Assembly: GCF_013019105.1 (NCBI RefSeq)
Contig: NZ_BLTE01000001.1
Span: 186,001-250,000 of the forward strand
Direction: 5' to 3'
Origin: Fundidesulfovibrio magnetotacticus
GTDB lineage: Bacteria; Desulfobacterota; Desulfovibrionia; Desulfovibrionales; Desulfovibrionaceae
Length of the DNA stretch: 64,000 nt
Within the stretch, counting starts at the first letter, position 1. Each line of letters opens with the position of its first letter. The translations under genes were made by a program, and so were the position numbers. Below the pieces are notes generated by a model, which ran no database searches, was not told where the DNA came from, and saw nothing but the letters and a program-made list of their open reading frames with translations. Shown here piece by piece: positions 35,422 through 43,620 of the stretch.

Positions 35422-36141
35422 GTGACCCTTTTGCTGGTCACGGCCACCTGGGCCGAGATGCGCGCGGCCCTGGGGAAGCGGCTGCCGCAGGGGATGCCTC
35501 CGTTGCGCCGGGGACGGGCCAGGGCGTGCCTTGCCGGGCGCGAGGCGCTTCTGCTGGTCACGGGCGTGGGGCCGCTCAACGCCGCCCTGGAGGTTGGGGC
35601 CGCCCTGGAGGCCGCCCGCGCCGAGGGCCTGGAACTTTCGGGGGCGCTCTGCCTGGGCGTGGCGGGCAGTTTCGACTCGGCGCGCGCCCCCCTGGGGAGC
35701 GCGGTGCTGGCCGACGCGGAACTCTACCCGGACTACGGCGTGGCCGGACCCGGCCAGTTGGCGGACGCCAACGACTTCGGCTTCGCCCAGTGGGAGGGGC
35801 CGTCGGGGCGCGTGTTCCAGCGCCTCGGGCTGGTTCCCGGGGAGGCTGCCCGGGCCATGGATCTGGCGTTGCCGGACAACTGGCCCCGGGGCCTGTTCGT
35901 CACGAGCGCCGCCGTCACGGCGTCGGCCGTCCGGGCCGAGGCCCTGGCCGCCCGGCACGGGGCGCTGGCGGAAAACATGGAGGGCTTCGCCCTGGCTCTG
36001 GCCTGCCTCGCGAGAGGCCTGCCTTTTTTGGAGGTCCGGACAATCTCCAACGCAATCGGGGAGCGCGACCGGGCCAATTGGAAACTCCACGAGGCCCTCG
36101 CCGGCCTGGAGGCCGCGCTGGACGCCCTTCTGGGCAGCTGA
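35422..36141 (+). CDS. mqnB: Futalosine hydrolase MqnB
   Basis: This encodes 239 residues from a GTG with GAGGA upstream. It is a nucleoside-phosphorylase-fold protein: LLVTGVGPLNAALEVG, LCLGVAGSFDSA, DYGVAG, ENMEGFALALAC (substrate Glu region) and RTISNAIGERDRANW. These match futalosine hydrolases rather than MTA/SAH nucleosidases. It removes hypoxanthine from futalosine in the alternative menaquinone pathway. Position next to ubiE and the prenyl synthase supports this. Confidence 0.9.
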   Translation: MTLLLVTATWAEMRAALGKRLPQGMPPLRRGRARACLAGREALLLVTGVGPLNAALEVGAALEAARAEGLELSGALCLGVAGSFDSARAPLGSAVLADAELYPDYGVAGPGQLADANDFGFAQWEGPSGRVFQRLGLVPGEAARAMDLALPDNWPRGLFVTSAAVTASAVRAEALAARHGALAENMEGFALALACLARGLPFLEVRTISNAIGERDRANWKLHEALAGLEAALDALLGS

Positions 36142-36178
36142 CCCCGCAACCGGGTGGAACCCGTTAGATTCAAAGCAC

Positions 36179-37150
36179 ATGATGAAAGAATTCGCCGAAT
36201 ATCAGGCCCGGGAACTGCCCCTCATCGAAAGCTGCCTCCGCAGCCGCGTGGAGGCCCTGAGCCCCTACGTGCGGCCCACGGCCCAGCACGTCCTGGACGC
36301 CGGAGGCAAGCGGCTGCGCCCGCTGCTCACCATCCTCACGGCCAGGGCGCTCGGCCACGCGGGCGACGACGTGTACCCCCTGGCCTGCTCCCTGGAGCTG
36401 TTGCACTCCGCCACCCTGCTCCACGACGACATCCTGGACGGCGCGGAGCTGCGCCGGGGCAAGCCCGCCGCCCACGTGGCCTTCGGCAGCACCCACACCA
36501 TCCTGGCAGGCGACGCCCTCCTGGCCCTGGCCAACACCATGGTGGCCGCCTACGGACGCCCGGAACTCACCGCCTGCCTCTCCGACGCCATCCTGGCCAC
36601 CGTCACCGGCGAAATCCAGGAGATCGCCCACATCCGCGACATCGGCCTGGGCTACGACGGTTACATGGAGATCATCACCGGCAAGACCGCCTGCCTCATC
36701 CAGTCCGCCTGCCAGGCCGGGGCCATCCTGGCCGGGGCCGGTGAGGAGCAGGTGAAGGCGGCGGGCGACTTCGGGCTCAACCTGGGAGTGGCCTTCCAGC
36801 TGGTGGACGACGTGCTGGACTACGCCTCGCCCTCGGCCGTCACGGGCAAGCCCAAGGGAGCGGACATCCGCGAGGGCAAGCTCACCCTGCCGCTCATCTT
36901 CTACATCGACCAGCTGCCGCCCGGGCAGAAAGAAAGGTTTACAAAAGCCCTGAAAGAGAACATCCTCCCCGACGATGAGACAGAATCCGCCGTGGCCGCA
37001 GTCGTCGCCGGGGGCCACGCGGAGCGTACCAGGGACATGGCTGCGGACTACCTGCTCAAGGCCCGGGACTGCCTGGACTGCTTCCCGGACTCCCCTGAGA
37101 AACGGCTGCTGCTCGCCGCCCTGGAGGGCATGGCCCGGCGCGAAAAATAA
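36179..37150 (+). CDS. Polyprenyl diphosphate synthase (menaquinone side chain)
   Basis: This is a 323-residue trans-isoprenyl diphosphate synthase. The first aspartate-rich motif is LLHDDILD and the second is QLVDDVLDY; GGKRLRPLL is the chain-binding lysine/arginine region. The residues before the first Asp motif (SATL) are small, which permits a long chain such as hepta- to octaprenyl. Two tandem ATGs can start it. Location among menaquinone genes suggests that it makes the quinone side chain. Confidence 0.92.
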   Translation: MMKEFAEYQARELPLIESCLRSRVEALSPYVRPTAQHVLDAGGKRLRPLLTILTARALGHAGDDVYPLACSLELLHSATLLHDDILDGAELRRGKPAAHVAFGSTHTILAGDALLALANTMVAAYGRPELTACLSDAILATVTGEIQEIAHIRDIGLGYDGYMEIITGKTACLIQSACQAGAILAGAGEEQVKAAGDFGLNLGVAFQLVDDVLDYASPSAVTGKPKGADIREGKLTLPLIFYIDQLPPGQKERFTKALKENILPDDETESAVAAVVAGGHAERTRDMAADYLLKARDCLDCFPDSPEKRLLLAALEGMARREK

Positions 37151-37168
37151 CACGCGACACCAGGATTT

Positions 37169-39673
37169 ATGAGCAACACCATCGCCTCCCTGCGCCAGTG
37201 CATGAAGATCACCTTCCCCCCGGTGACGCTTCAGCTCCTGGAAGAGGCGGTCAAACCCACGCCCGATTTCGAGATCCTCGCGCGCATCCTCGGCATGGAC
37301 CCCGTGCTCACGGCCACGGTGCTCACCCTGGCCAACTCGCCCTACTACAACGCGGGGCAGAAGGTCACCGACCTCAACCGCGCGGCCACCATCCTCGGCA
37401 CCAAGGAAATCCTCAAGATCGCCCTGTCCATCTCCTACCAGAAGCACCTGGGCGAGGCGTTCAAAAAGCACGGCATCGACTTCTTCGCCAACTGGCGGCT
37501 CATCGTGTGGTCGGCCATCGCGGCCGAGCTCCTGGCGGAACGCCTTTGCCCGGACCTCTCCGACCAAGCCTACCTCACGGCCCTGCTCAAGGACATCTCC
37601 CTCTTGCTCATGGTCTGCGCCGATCCCACGGGCTTCAAAGAACTGGGCCACCACGGGGTGATCACCGCCTTCGTGCCCGGACAGCTGGAGGCCGAACGCG
37701 GGGCCTGGAGCGCGGACCACTGCCGCCTCACCGCGGACCTCCTGGACGAGCTGAACATCTCCGCCTCCGACCAGGCCTGCATCGCCTTCCACCACGACAT
37801 GGACAGCCTCGACGCCCACTCGCCCCTGACCCAGTGCATCATCCTGGCCACGCGCTGGTCCGAGTTGGAACTGGGGACTTCGGGCAACCCGGCCAGCGTG
37901 CTCCATTTCCGCACCGCTTTGCAACGCCGCCTGGACATCGGCCCCGAAGAGATGGACGAACTCTTCATACGCTGCGCCCAGCGTTTCCAGTCCATGCTCG
38001 CCACTCTGGGCATCGAGGAAGCGCCCCACGACGACCGCTTCTACCAGCACAGCATAAAGCTCATGCAGGAATACCACTTCCTGGCCTCGGAGATCGCCCA
38101 GGCGTCCGACGGCAGGCAGGAGGTGGCGGCCATCATCGGACGGCACCTGCGCTTCATCTGGGACGTGCGCCGCTGGGAACTGGCCCTGGGCGTGCCCAAA
38201 TACAACGACTGGGAACTCTTCGCTTCCCAGGAGGGCCGCGAACCCGCCCGGCTGGGGACCTCGGGCTCGCGCGACGCGCTGCCCTGGACCGCGCCCAAGT
38301 CCCACAGCTTCCCCATCGTCACCTCCGGGCCGTTCCTGGGCGAACTGCGCCTGCCGCGCCAGGGCCTGAGCCAGGAGACCCTGCGCCTGCTGGGGCTCTA
38401 CGTGCGCTTCGTCAGCCAGAACTACGAACACTTCGCCCTGCGCCAGAGCGTGCTGGAGGCCAAGGCCCACACCCTGGACCAGCTGCCCGTGGGCGTGGCC
38501 AGGCTCTCGCCTTCGGGCGCCATCCAGGAGATCAACGACCGCCTGCGCCAGTTCCTGGGGCTCCCCGGAGACTGCCTCGGACGCGACCTCTGGACCGCCC
38601 TCGGCGAAGGCAAGGACCTCTCCCGCGACTCCCAGTGGGATTCCTTCCTGGCCGATCCGGGCGCGACTTCGCTCCACAAGATCTTCTGCCTCTACAAGGG
38701 CGAGCACCACGACACCGACGCCTGCGTCTACCTGGCCGCCGAAAAACGCCAGTGGCAGGGGCGCGACGAGATCCTGCTTTTCCTGGAGGACGTCACCCTG
38801 GTCTCCGGCTGGGAATTCAAGGCCCTCAAGCAGGGTGAATTCCTGGAGAAGCTCGTCAAGTCCATGCGCGATTCGGTGTTCACCATCGACGCCACCGGCC
38901 GCATCACTTTCGCTTCCCCCCGGGTGGCCCACCTGCTGGAGAAGAATCTCTTCCAGTTGGCGCGGCCCACCAGCGTCCACCAGGGCGCCTGGGGGCCGGA
39001 GATGCTCGCGGGAGCGCCCGCCCCGGTGGAGGCCCTTACGCCCGGAGCGCCGGGCGAACAGCCGCACAACCTGGAGTTCGTCTTCTCCCCCCTGCCCAAA
39101 ACCCCGGGCGGGCAGAAGCAGTGGCTCGTGGTGGGCCGCGACATCACCACCGTGCGCCGCCTGGAAGACAAGCTCAAGCGCCTGGCCCTCTTCGACGGGC
39201 TCACGGGGCTTTTGAACCACTACCAGTTCCACGTCATCCTGGAGCGCGAGGCCCAGCGCAGCAAGCGCACCAAGCGCCCCATGGGCGTGCTCTTCTTCGA
39301 CCTGGACAATTTCAAGGCCGTCAACGACACCCTGGGGCACCAGGCCGGCGACGACGTGCTGCGCGCCGTCTCCCGCATCCTCAAGGCGCGCCTGCGCAAG
39401 GGCATGGATTACCCCTGCCGCTACGGCGGCGACGAGTTCGCCGTGGTGGTCACCGAGGTGGAGCCCGCCCAGCTGATGCACCTGGCCCAGCGCCTCCACG
39501 AGGCCGTCTCCCAGCACTTCGAGGGACGCCTGGGCATGAGCGCCGGTCTGGCCATGCTCGAAGCCGAGGAGACGCCCTCCTCCCTGCTGCGCCGCGCCGA
39601 CAAGGCCTCCTACACGGCCAAAAGCCAGGGAGGCGGCTGCATCGTCTGGTCCGGCGAAGCCCCCATGCCCTGA
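37169..39673 (+). CDS. HDOD-PAS-GGDEF signalling protein
   Basis: This encodes 834 residues. The N-terminal HDOD domain (about 10-270) has FPPVTLQLLEEAVKPTPDFEILARIL and NSPYY. A middle region (about 275-640) includes PAS-like sensing segments. The C-terminal GGDEF domain has the intact active site RYGGDEFAVVV (near residue 750) and FFDLDNFKAVNDTLGH, so it should make cyclic di-GMP. No membrane segment is seen. It starts 18 bases after the prenyl synthase gene, likely the same transcript but a different job. Confidence 0.92.
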   Translation: MSNTIASLRQCMKITFPPVTLQLLEEAVKPTPDFEILARILGMDPVLTATVLTLANSPYYNAGQKVTDLNRAATILGTKEILKIALSISYQKHLGEAFKKHGIDFFANWRLIVWSAIAAELLAERLCPDLSDQAYLTALLKDISLLLMVCADPTGFKELGHHGVITAFVPGQLEAERGAWSADHCRLTADLLDELNISASDQACIAFHHDMDSLDAHSPLTQCIILATRWSELELGTSGNPASVLHFRTALQRRLDIGPEEMDELFIRCAQRFQSMLATLGIEEAPHDDRFYQHSIKLMQEYHFLASEIAQASDGRQEVAAIIGRHLRFIWDVRRWELALGVPKYNDWELFASQEGREPARLGTSGSRDALPWTAPKSHSFPIVTSGPFLGELRLPRQGLSQETLRLLGLYVRFVSQNYEHFALRQSVLEAKAHTLDQLPVGVARLSPSGAIQEINDRLRQFLGLPGDCLGRDLWTALGEGKDLSRDSQWDSFLADPGATSLHKIFCLYKGEHHDTDACVYLAAEKRQWQGRDEILLFLEDVTLVSGWEFKALKQGEFLEKLVKSMRDSVFTIDATGRITFASPRVAHLLEKNLFQLARPTSVHQGAWGPEMLAGAPAPVEALTPGAPGEQPHNLEFVFSPLPKTPGGQKQWLVVGRDITTVRRLEDKLKRLALFDGLTGLLNHYQFHVILEREAQRSKRTKRPMGVLFFDLDNFKAVNDTLGHQAGDDVLRAVSRILKARLRKGMDYPCRYGGDEFAVVVTEVEPAQLMHLAQRLHEAVSQHFEGRLGMSAGLAMLEAEETPSSLLRRADKASYTAKSQGGGCIVWSGEAPMP

Positions 39674-39683
39674 ACCGTTCACA

Positions 39684-39712
39684 CGCCCGCCTCCCCAGGG
39701 GTCAGGCGGGCG
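39684..39712 (+). terminator. Hairpin between the GGDEF gene and purSL
   Basis: A 9-bp perfect stem (39684-39692 with 39704-39712) closes an 11-base loop that can itself pair CCCC with GGGG. There is no T-run after it, so it may be a weak terminator or transcript-stabilising hairpin. Confidence 0.4.
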
Positions 39713-39740
39713 CAAATCCAACGCCCATGAGGTTTCCGAC

Positions 39741-42728
39741 ATGCTCTTTCGGGTGGAAGTAGCTCCCAAACCGTACCTGCAGGACATCCCCGGCCGCAGG
39801 GCCGCCCACCGCATCACCCACGAGCTGGGCGTCCCCGTGGACGACGCCGCCGTGGTGAAGACCTACACCGTGGCCGGTCTCGACCGCGATCAGGTCCGGC
39901 GCGCCGTGGACATCGCCGCCCTGCACGACCCCGTCTCCCACCTGGCCTCCCTCGATCCCCTGGCCAGTGACTTCGACTGGATCGTGGAGGTGGGCCTGCG
40001 CCCCGGCGTCACCGACAACGAGGGCCGCACCGCCCGCGAGACCCTGGCCCTGGCCCTGGGCCTCACCCGCGAGCAGGCGAAGAACGTGGCCGTGTACACC
40101 TCCGCCCAGTACGCCCTGCGCGGCAGCCTCACCCCGGCCCAGGTGGAGCACATCGCCAAGGACCACCTCTGCAACGAGCTCATCCAGCGCTTCGAGATCA
40201 AGTCCGCCGCCCAGTGGGCCGAGAAGCCCGGGTTCGAGCCCAAGGCCGCCCAGGTGACGGGCCGCTCCTCCGACGAGGTGCTCACCGTGCCGCTCTCGGC
40301 CATGAACGACGAGGCGCTCATGGCCTTCTCCCGCGAGAACGTCCTGGCCCTCTCCCTGGAAGAAATGCACGCCATCCGCGACCACTTCCTGCGCCAAGAC
40401 GTGCAGGCCCGCCGCGCAGCCCAGGGACTGCCGAAGGACCCCACCGACGCCGAACTGGAAGTGCTGGCCCAGACATGGTCCGAGCACTGCAAGCACAAGA
40501 TCTTCGCGGCCGACATCGACTACCGCAACGCCGAAACCGGCCGGTCCCAGGCCATCTCCAGCCTCTACAAGACCTACGTGCAGGGCTCCACACAGGCCAT
40601 CCGCAAGGCCATGGGCCAGGACGACATCTGCCTCTCGGTGTTCAAGGACAACGCGGGCGTGATCCGCTTCTCCGAAGACCACCACCTCTGCGTCAAGGTG
40701 GAGACCCACAACTCGCCCTCCGCCCTGGACCCTTACGGCGGCGCGCTCACCGGCATCGTGGGCGTCAACCGCGACCCCATGGGCACCGGCATGGGCGCCA
40801 ACCTCCTGTGCAACACCGACGTCTTCTGCTTCGCCTCGCCCTTCCACGACGAGCCCCTGCCCCCGAGGCTCCTGCACCCGCGCCGCGTCATGGAAGGCGT
40901 GCGCGAGGGCGTGGAGCACGGCGGCAACAAGTCCGGCATCCCCACCGTGAACGGCTCCGTGGTGTTCCACGAGCGCTTCCTGGGCAAGCCCCTGGTGTTC
41001 TGCGGCACCGTGGGCCTCATGCCCGCCCAGGTGAACGGCAAACCCAGCCAGGACAAGCGCGCCCTGCCGGGCGACCTCATCGTCATGACCGGCGGACGCA
41101 TCGGCAAGGACGGCATCCACGGGGCCACCTTCTCCTCGGAAGAACTCCACGAGGGATCGCCCGCCACGGCCGTGCAGATCGGCGACCCCATCACCCAGCG
41201 CAAGATGTACGACTTCCTCATGCGCGCCCGCGACACGGGGCTCTACCACGCCATCACCGACAACGGCGCGGGCGGCCTCTCCTCTTCCGTGGGCGAGATG
41301 GCCAACGACTCGGGCGGCGCGCTCCTCGATCTCGCCCGCGCGCCCCTCAAGTACGACGGCCTGCGCCCCTGGGAGATCCTGCTCTCCGAGGCCCAGGAAC
41401 GCATGACTCTGGCTGTGCCCCCCGAACGCATCGACGACTTCCTGGCCCTGGCCGCCGAAATGGACGTGGAGGCCACGGTGCTCGGCAGCTTCAACGACTC
41501 GGGCTGCTTCAAGGCCGTCTACGGCGAAAAGCCCGTGGCCCTGCTCGACATGGACTTCCTGCACGACGGCACGCCGCGCATGCGCCTGGAGGCCGTGTGG
41601 GAACGCCCCGCCACCGAGGACTCCCCTCTGCCCGCCGAGGTGGACCACGCGGGCCTTCTCAAGCGCATGCTCGGGCGGCTCAACATCTGCAGCAAGGAAT
41701 ACATGATCCGCCAGTACGACCACGAGGTGAAGGGCGGCAGCGTGGTCAAGCCCCTGGTGGGCGTGGAGCGCGACGGACCGGCCGACGCGGCCGTCATGCG
41801 CCCCGTGCTCTCGCGGCGCGAGGCGTTGGTGCTCTCCCACGGCATCTGCCCCCGCTACTCCGACCTGGACGCCTACTGGATGATGGCCGGGGCCATCGAC
41901 GAGGCCGTGCGCAACGCCGTGGCCGCCGGCGGCGACCTGGCGCACATGGCCGGCGTGGACAACTTCTGCTGGTGCGACCCGGTGCAGTCCGAGAAGACCC
42001 CCGACGGGCGCTACAAGCTGGCCCAGCTGGTGCGCGCCAACCAGGCCCTGGCCCACTACTGCCAAGCCTACGGCGTGCCCTGCGTCTCTGGCAAGGACTC
42101 CATGAAGAACGACTACACCGGCGGCGGGGCCAAGATCTCCATCCCGCCCACGGTGCTTTTCACGGCGCTCTCCGTGATCGACGACGCCTCCCAGGCCGTC
42201 ACCTCCGACTTCAAGCAGGCCGGGGACGTGGTCTACGTGCTGGGCCTCACGCGCCCGGAGCTGGGGGCCTCGGAACTGGGCGAGGAGTTGGGGCTCACCT
42301 TCGCCGACGTTCCCCAGGTGGACGCCGTGAGCGCCAAACGGCGCTACCAGGCCCTGCGCCGCTCCGCCAAGGGCAGACAGCACAACGCCTGCCACGACTG
42401 CTCCGACGGCGGCCTGGCCGTGGCCCTGGCCGAGATGTGCCTGGGCGGACGCCTGGGCGCGGACGTGGACCTCTCCCGCGTGCCCGCAAGCCCCGACTGC
42501 TCCGATCCCCTGGCCGTGCTCTATTCCGAGAGCCATTCGCGCTTCGTGGTGGGCGTGCCCTCGGCCAACGTGGCCAGCTTCGAGAAGCTCTTCGCCGGGC
42601 AGTGGATGGCCCCCGTGGGCCGCGTGACCACCGACGGGAAGCTCACCGTGCGCCGCGGCGAGGCCGTGCTCCTGAGCGAGACCGTGGACGCGCTGGCCGA
42701 GGCCTTCAAGGCCACCCTGGACTGGTAA
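39741..42728 (+). CDS. purL: Phosphoribosylformylglycinamidine synthase, PurS-PurL fusion
   Basis: This is a 995-residue enzyme of purine synthesis that makes FGAM from FGAR, ATP and glutamine-derived ammonia. An N-terminal PurS-like region (about 1-150) precedes a PurL synthetase with WSEHCKHKIF, CVKVETHNSPSALDPYGGA and the ATP region HGGNKSGIPTVNGS. The second half-repeat has the VSGKDSMKNDY motif. The C-terminal glutaminase seen in gamma-proteobacterial PurL is absent, so a separate PurQ is needed; it is not in this window. Related PurSL forms occur in Desulfovibrio. Confidence 0.93.
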   Translation: MLFRVEVAPKPYLQDIPGRRAAHRITHELGVPVDDAAVVKTYTVAGLDRDQVRRAVDIAALHDPVSHLASLDPLASDFDWIVEVGLRPGVTDNEGRTARETLALALGLTREQAKNVAVYTSAQYALRGSLTPAQVEHIAKDHLCNELIQRFEIKSAAQWAEKPGFEPKAAQVTGRSSDEVLTVPLSAMNDEALMAFSRENVLALSLEEMHAIRDHFLRQDVQARRAAQGLPKDPTDAELEVLAQTWSEHCKHKIFAADIDYRNAETGRSQAISSLYKTYVQGSTQAIRKAMGQDDICLSVFKDNAGVIRFSEDHHLCVKVETHNSPSALDPYGGALTGIVGVNRDPMGTGMGANLLCNTDVFCFASPFHDEPLPPRLLHPRRVMEGVREGVEHGGNKSGIPTVNGSVVFHERFLGKPLVFCGTVGLMPAQVNGKPSQDKRALPGDLIVMTGGRIGKDGIHGATFSSEELHEGSPATAVQIGDPITQRKMYDFLMRARDTGLYHAITDNGAGGLSSSVGEMANDSGGALLDLARAPLKYDGLRPWEILLSEAQERMTLAVPPERIDDFLALAAEMDVEATVLGSFNDSGCFKAVYGEKPVALLDMDFLHDGTPRMRLEAVWERPATEDSPLPAEVDHAGLLKRMLGRLNICSKEYMIRQYDHEVKGGSVVKPLVGVERDGPADAAVMRPVLSRREALVLSHGICPRYSDLDAYWMMAGAIDEAVRNAVAAGGDLAHMAGVDNFCWCDPVQSEKTPDGRYKLAQLVRANQALAHYCQAYGVPCVSGKDSMKNDYTGGGAKISIPPTVLFTALSVIDDASQAVTSDFKQAGDVVYVLGLTRPELGASELGEELGLTFADVPQVDAVSAKRRYQALRRSAKGRQHNACHDCSDGGLAVALAEMCLGGRLGADVDLSRVPASPDCSDPLAVLYSESHSRFVVGVPSANVASFEKLFAGQWMAPVGRVTTDGKLTVRRGEAVLLSETVDALAEAFKATLDW

Positions 42729-42759
42729 CCCCCCGCTCCGGGCACTTCGCGCTCTACCC

Positions 42760-42790
42760 AGGGCGTCCGCATTCGCGGACGCCCTTTTCT
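42760..42790 (+). terminator. Rho-independent terminator of purSL (copy 1)
   Basis: GGGCGTCCGC (42761-42770) and GCGGACGCCC (42775-42784) form a 10-bp perfect stem with an ATTC loop, followed by TTTTCTT. It lies about 30 bases after the purSL stop. Confidence 0.85.
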
Positions 42791-42895
42791 TAGGGCGAAC
42801 CCGGAAGACCGGGTTCGCGAGAGCCGCCACGGGCGGCAAAGCCGCCCTGCTCCGGGCTGCGCTCCGCGCAGGGCCGTCGGCTCCGCCGACTGCCA

Positions 42896-42926
42896 GGGCG
42901 TCCGCGTTCGCGGACGCCCTTTCCTT
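42896..42926 (+). terminator. Terminator-like hairpin (copy 2)
   Basis: The same 10-bp stem as in copy 1, at 42896-42905 with 42910-42919 and a GTTC loop, is followed by TTTCCTT. It is a second copy of the terminator module before the cytochrome gene. Confidence 0.75.
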
Positions 42927-43019
42927 ATGGCAACCCCGGAAGACCGGATTTGCCGGAGCCGCTCGGCTCGTCCCCACTTTGGGCTCTCCCTCCCCTTCAC
43001 CCGGACGGGAGCGGGTGAA

Positions 43020-43045
43020 ATCAAAAATTTGATATCCTATCAAAT
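43020..43045 (+). promoter_or_regulatory. AT-rich double palindrome, candidate operator
   Basis: ATTTGATA (43027-43034) and TATCAAAT (43038-43045) form a perfect inverted repeat around TCC. It overlaps ATCAAA-AA-TTTGAT (43020-43033). The core TTGAT-N5-ATCAA is one base longer than a classic FNR box. It lies about 107 bases before the cytochrome c gene in otherwise GC-rich DNA, so it is a good candidate for a redox regulator site controlling the cytochrome/MCP pair. Confidence 0.5.
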
Positions 43046-43151
43046 CACCTCCCTTGGCGCAATTTTTTTCCGTTGCATCATCAGTCTGATTTCCGTAATG
43101 ATCCTCCGTATTCTCCAACGATTGCACTGGAAACACGTGAGGGGGGCGCTC

Positions 43152-43610
43152 ATGAGGCTGGCTGGCATTCTGTTGGCTGTGACGTTTCTCATGATCGCCG
43201 TGCCGCAGGGCAGAACGGCGAAGCAATCCACCTACGTGGGCTCGAAAGCCTGCGAAGAGTGCCACGCCAAGGAATTCGCTTCGTTCAGCAAGTTCGCCAA
43301 GAAGGCCCACTCCTTCCAGTCCGTCCAGATCATGGCCTCCAAGCTCGAGCCCGCCGAAATCAAGGAGTGCTACGCCTGCCACACCACCGGCTACGGCCAG
43401 CCCGGGGGCTTCGAGAGTTTCGAGAAGACGCCCCACCTGGCCGACGCGGGCTGCGAAGTCTGCCACGGCCCGGGGTCGGAGCATGTCCAATCCGGCGACA
43501 AGGCCCTCATCAAATCCAAGCCCAACGTGGAGGAATGCCAGACCTGCCACAACCAGCAGCGCGTCAAGTCCTTCGGTTTCAAGCCCATGCTCTTCGGAGG
43601 AGCGCACTAG
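43152..43610 (+). CDS. Periplasmic tetraheme cytochrome c
   Basis: This encodes 152 residues with GAGGGG upstream of the ATG. The signal peptide is about 1-23 ([15 protein letters not shown]). Four CxxCH motifs bind c-type heme: CEECH, CYACH, CEVCH and CQTCH, with extra His residues that could be sixth ligands. The spacing resembles the cytochrome c-554-like multiheme family. It ends 10 bases before the c-heme chemoreceptor and is probably co-transcribed, perhaps as an electron carrier linked to redox taxis (inference). Longer in-frame starts exist upstream but have no better support. Confidence 0.88.
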   Translation: MRLAGILLAVTFLMIAVPQGRTAKQSTYVGSKACEECHAKEFASFSKFAKKAHSFQSVQIMASKLEPAEIKECYACHTTGYGQPGGFESFEKTPHLADAGCEVCHGPGSEHVQSGDKALIKSKPNVEECQTCHNQQRVKSFGFKPMLFGGAH

Positions 43611-43620
43611 GAGGTTCACC

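Larger units (their letters stand above)
42760..42945. repeat. Tandem palindromic repeat block
   Basis: The same module occurs twice, about 135 bases apart. Each has a GGGCGTCCGC-loop-GCGGACGCCC hairpin with T-run, then a short spacer, then a hairpin with AAGA loop: perfect in copy 1 (42795-42804 with 42809-42818), degenerate in copy 2 (about 42929-42953). Between them are further small hairpins (GGGCGGC-AAA-GCCGCCC and GTCGGC-TCC-GCCGAC). Part of this text also appears near 32464. The stretch contains no gene. Confidence 0.75.

Noticed and set aside
43027-43045. A standard FNR box
   Set aside because: The half-sites TTGAT and ATCAA are five bases apart rather than four; listed only as a candidate operator.
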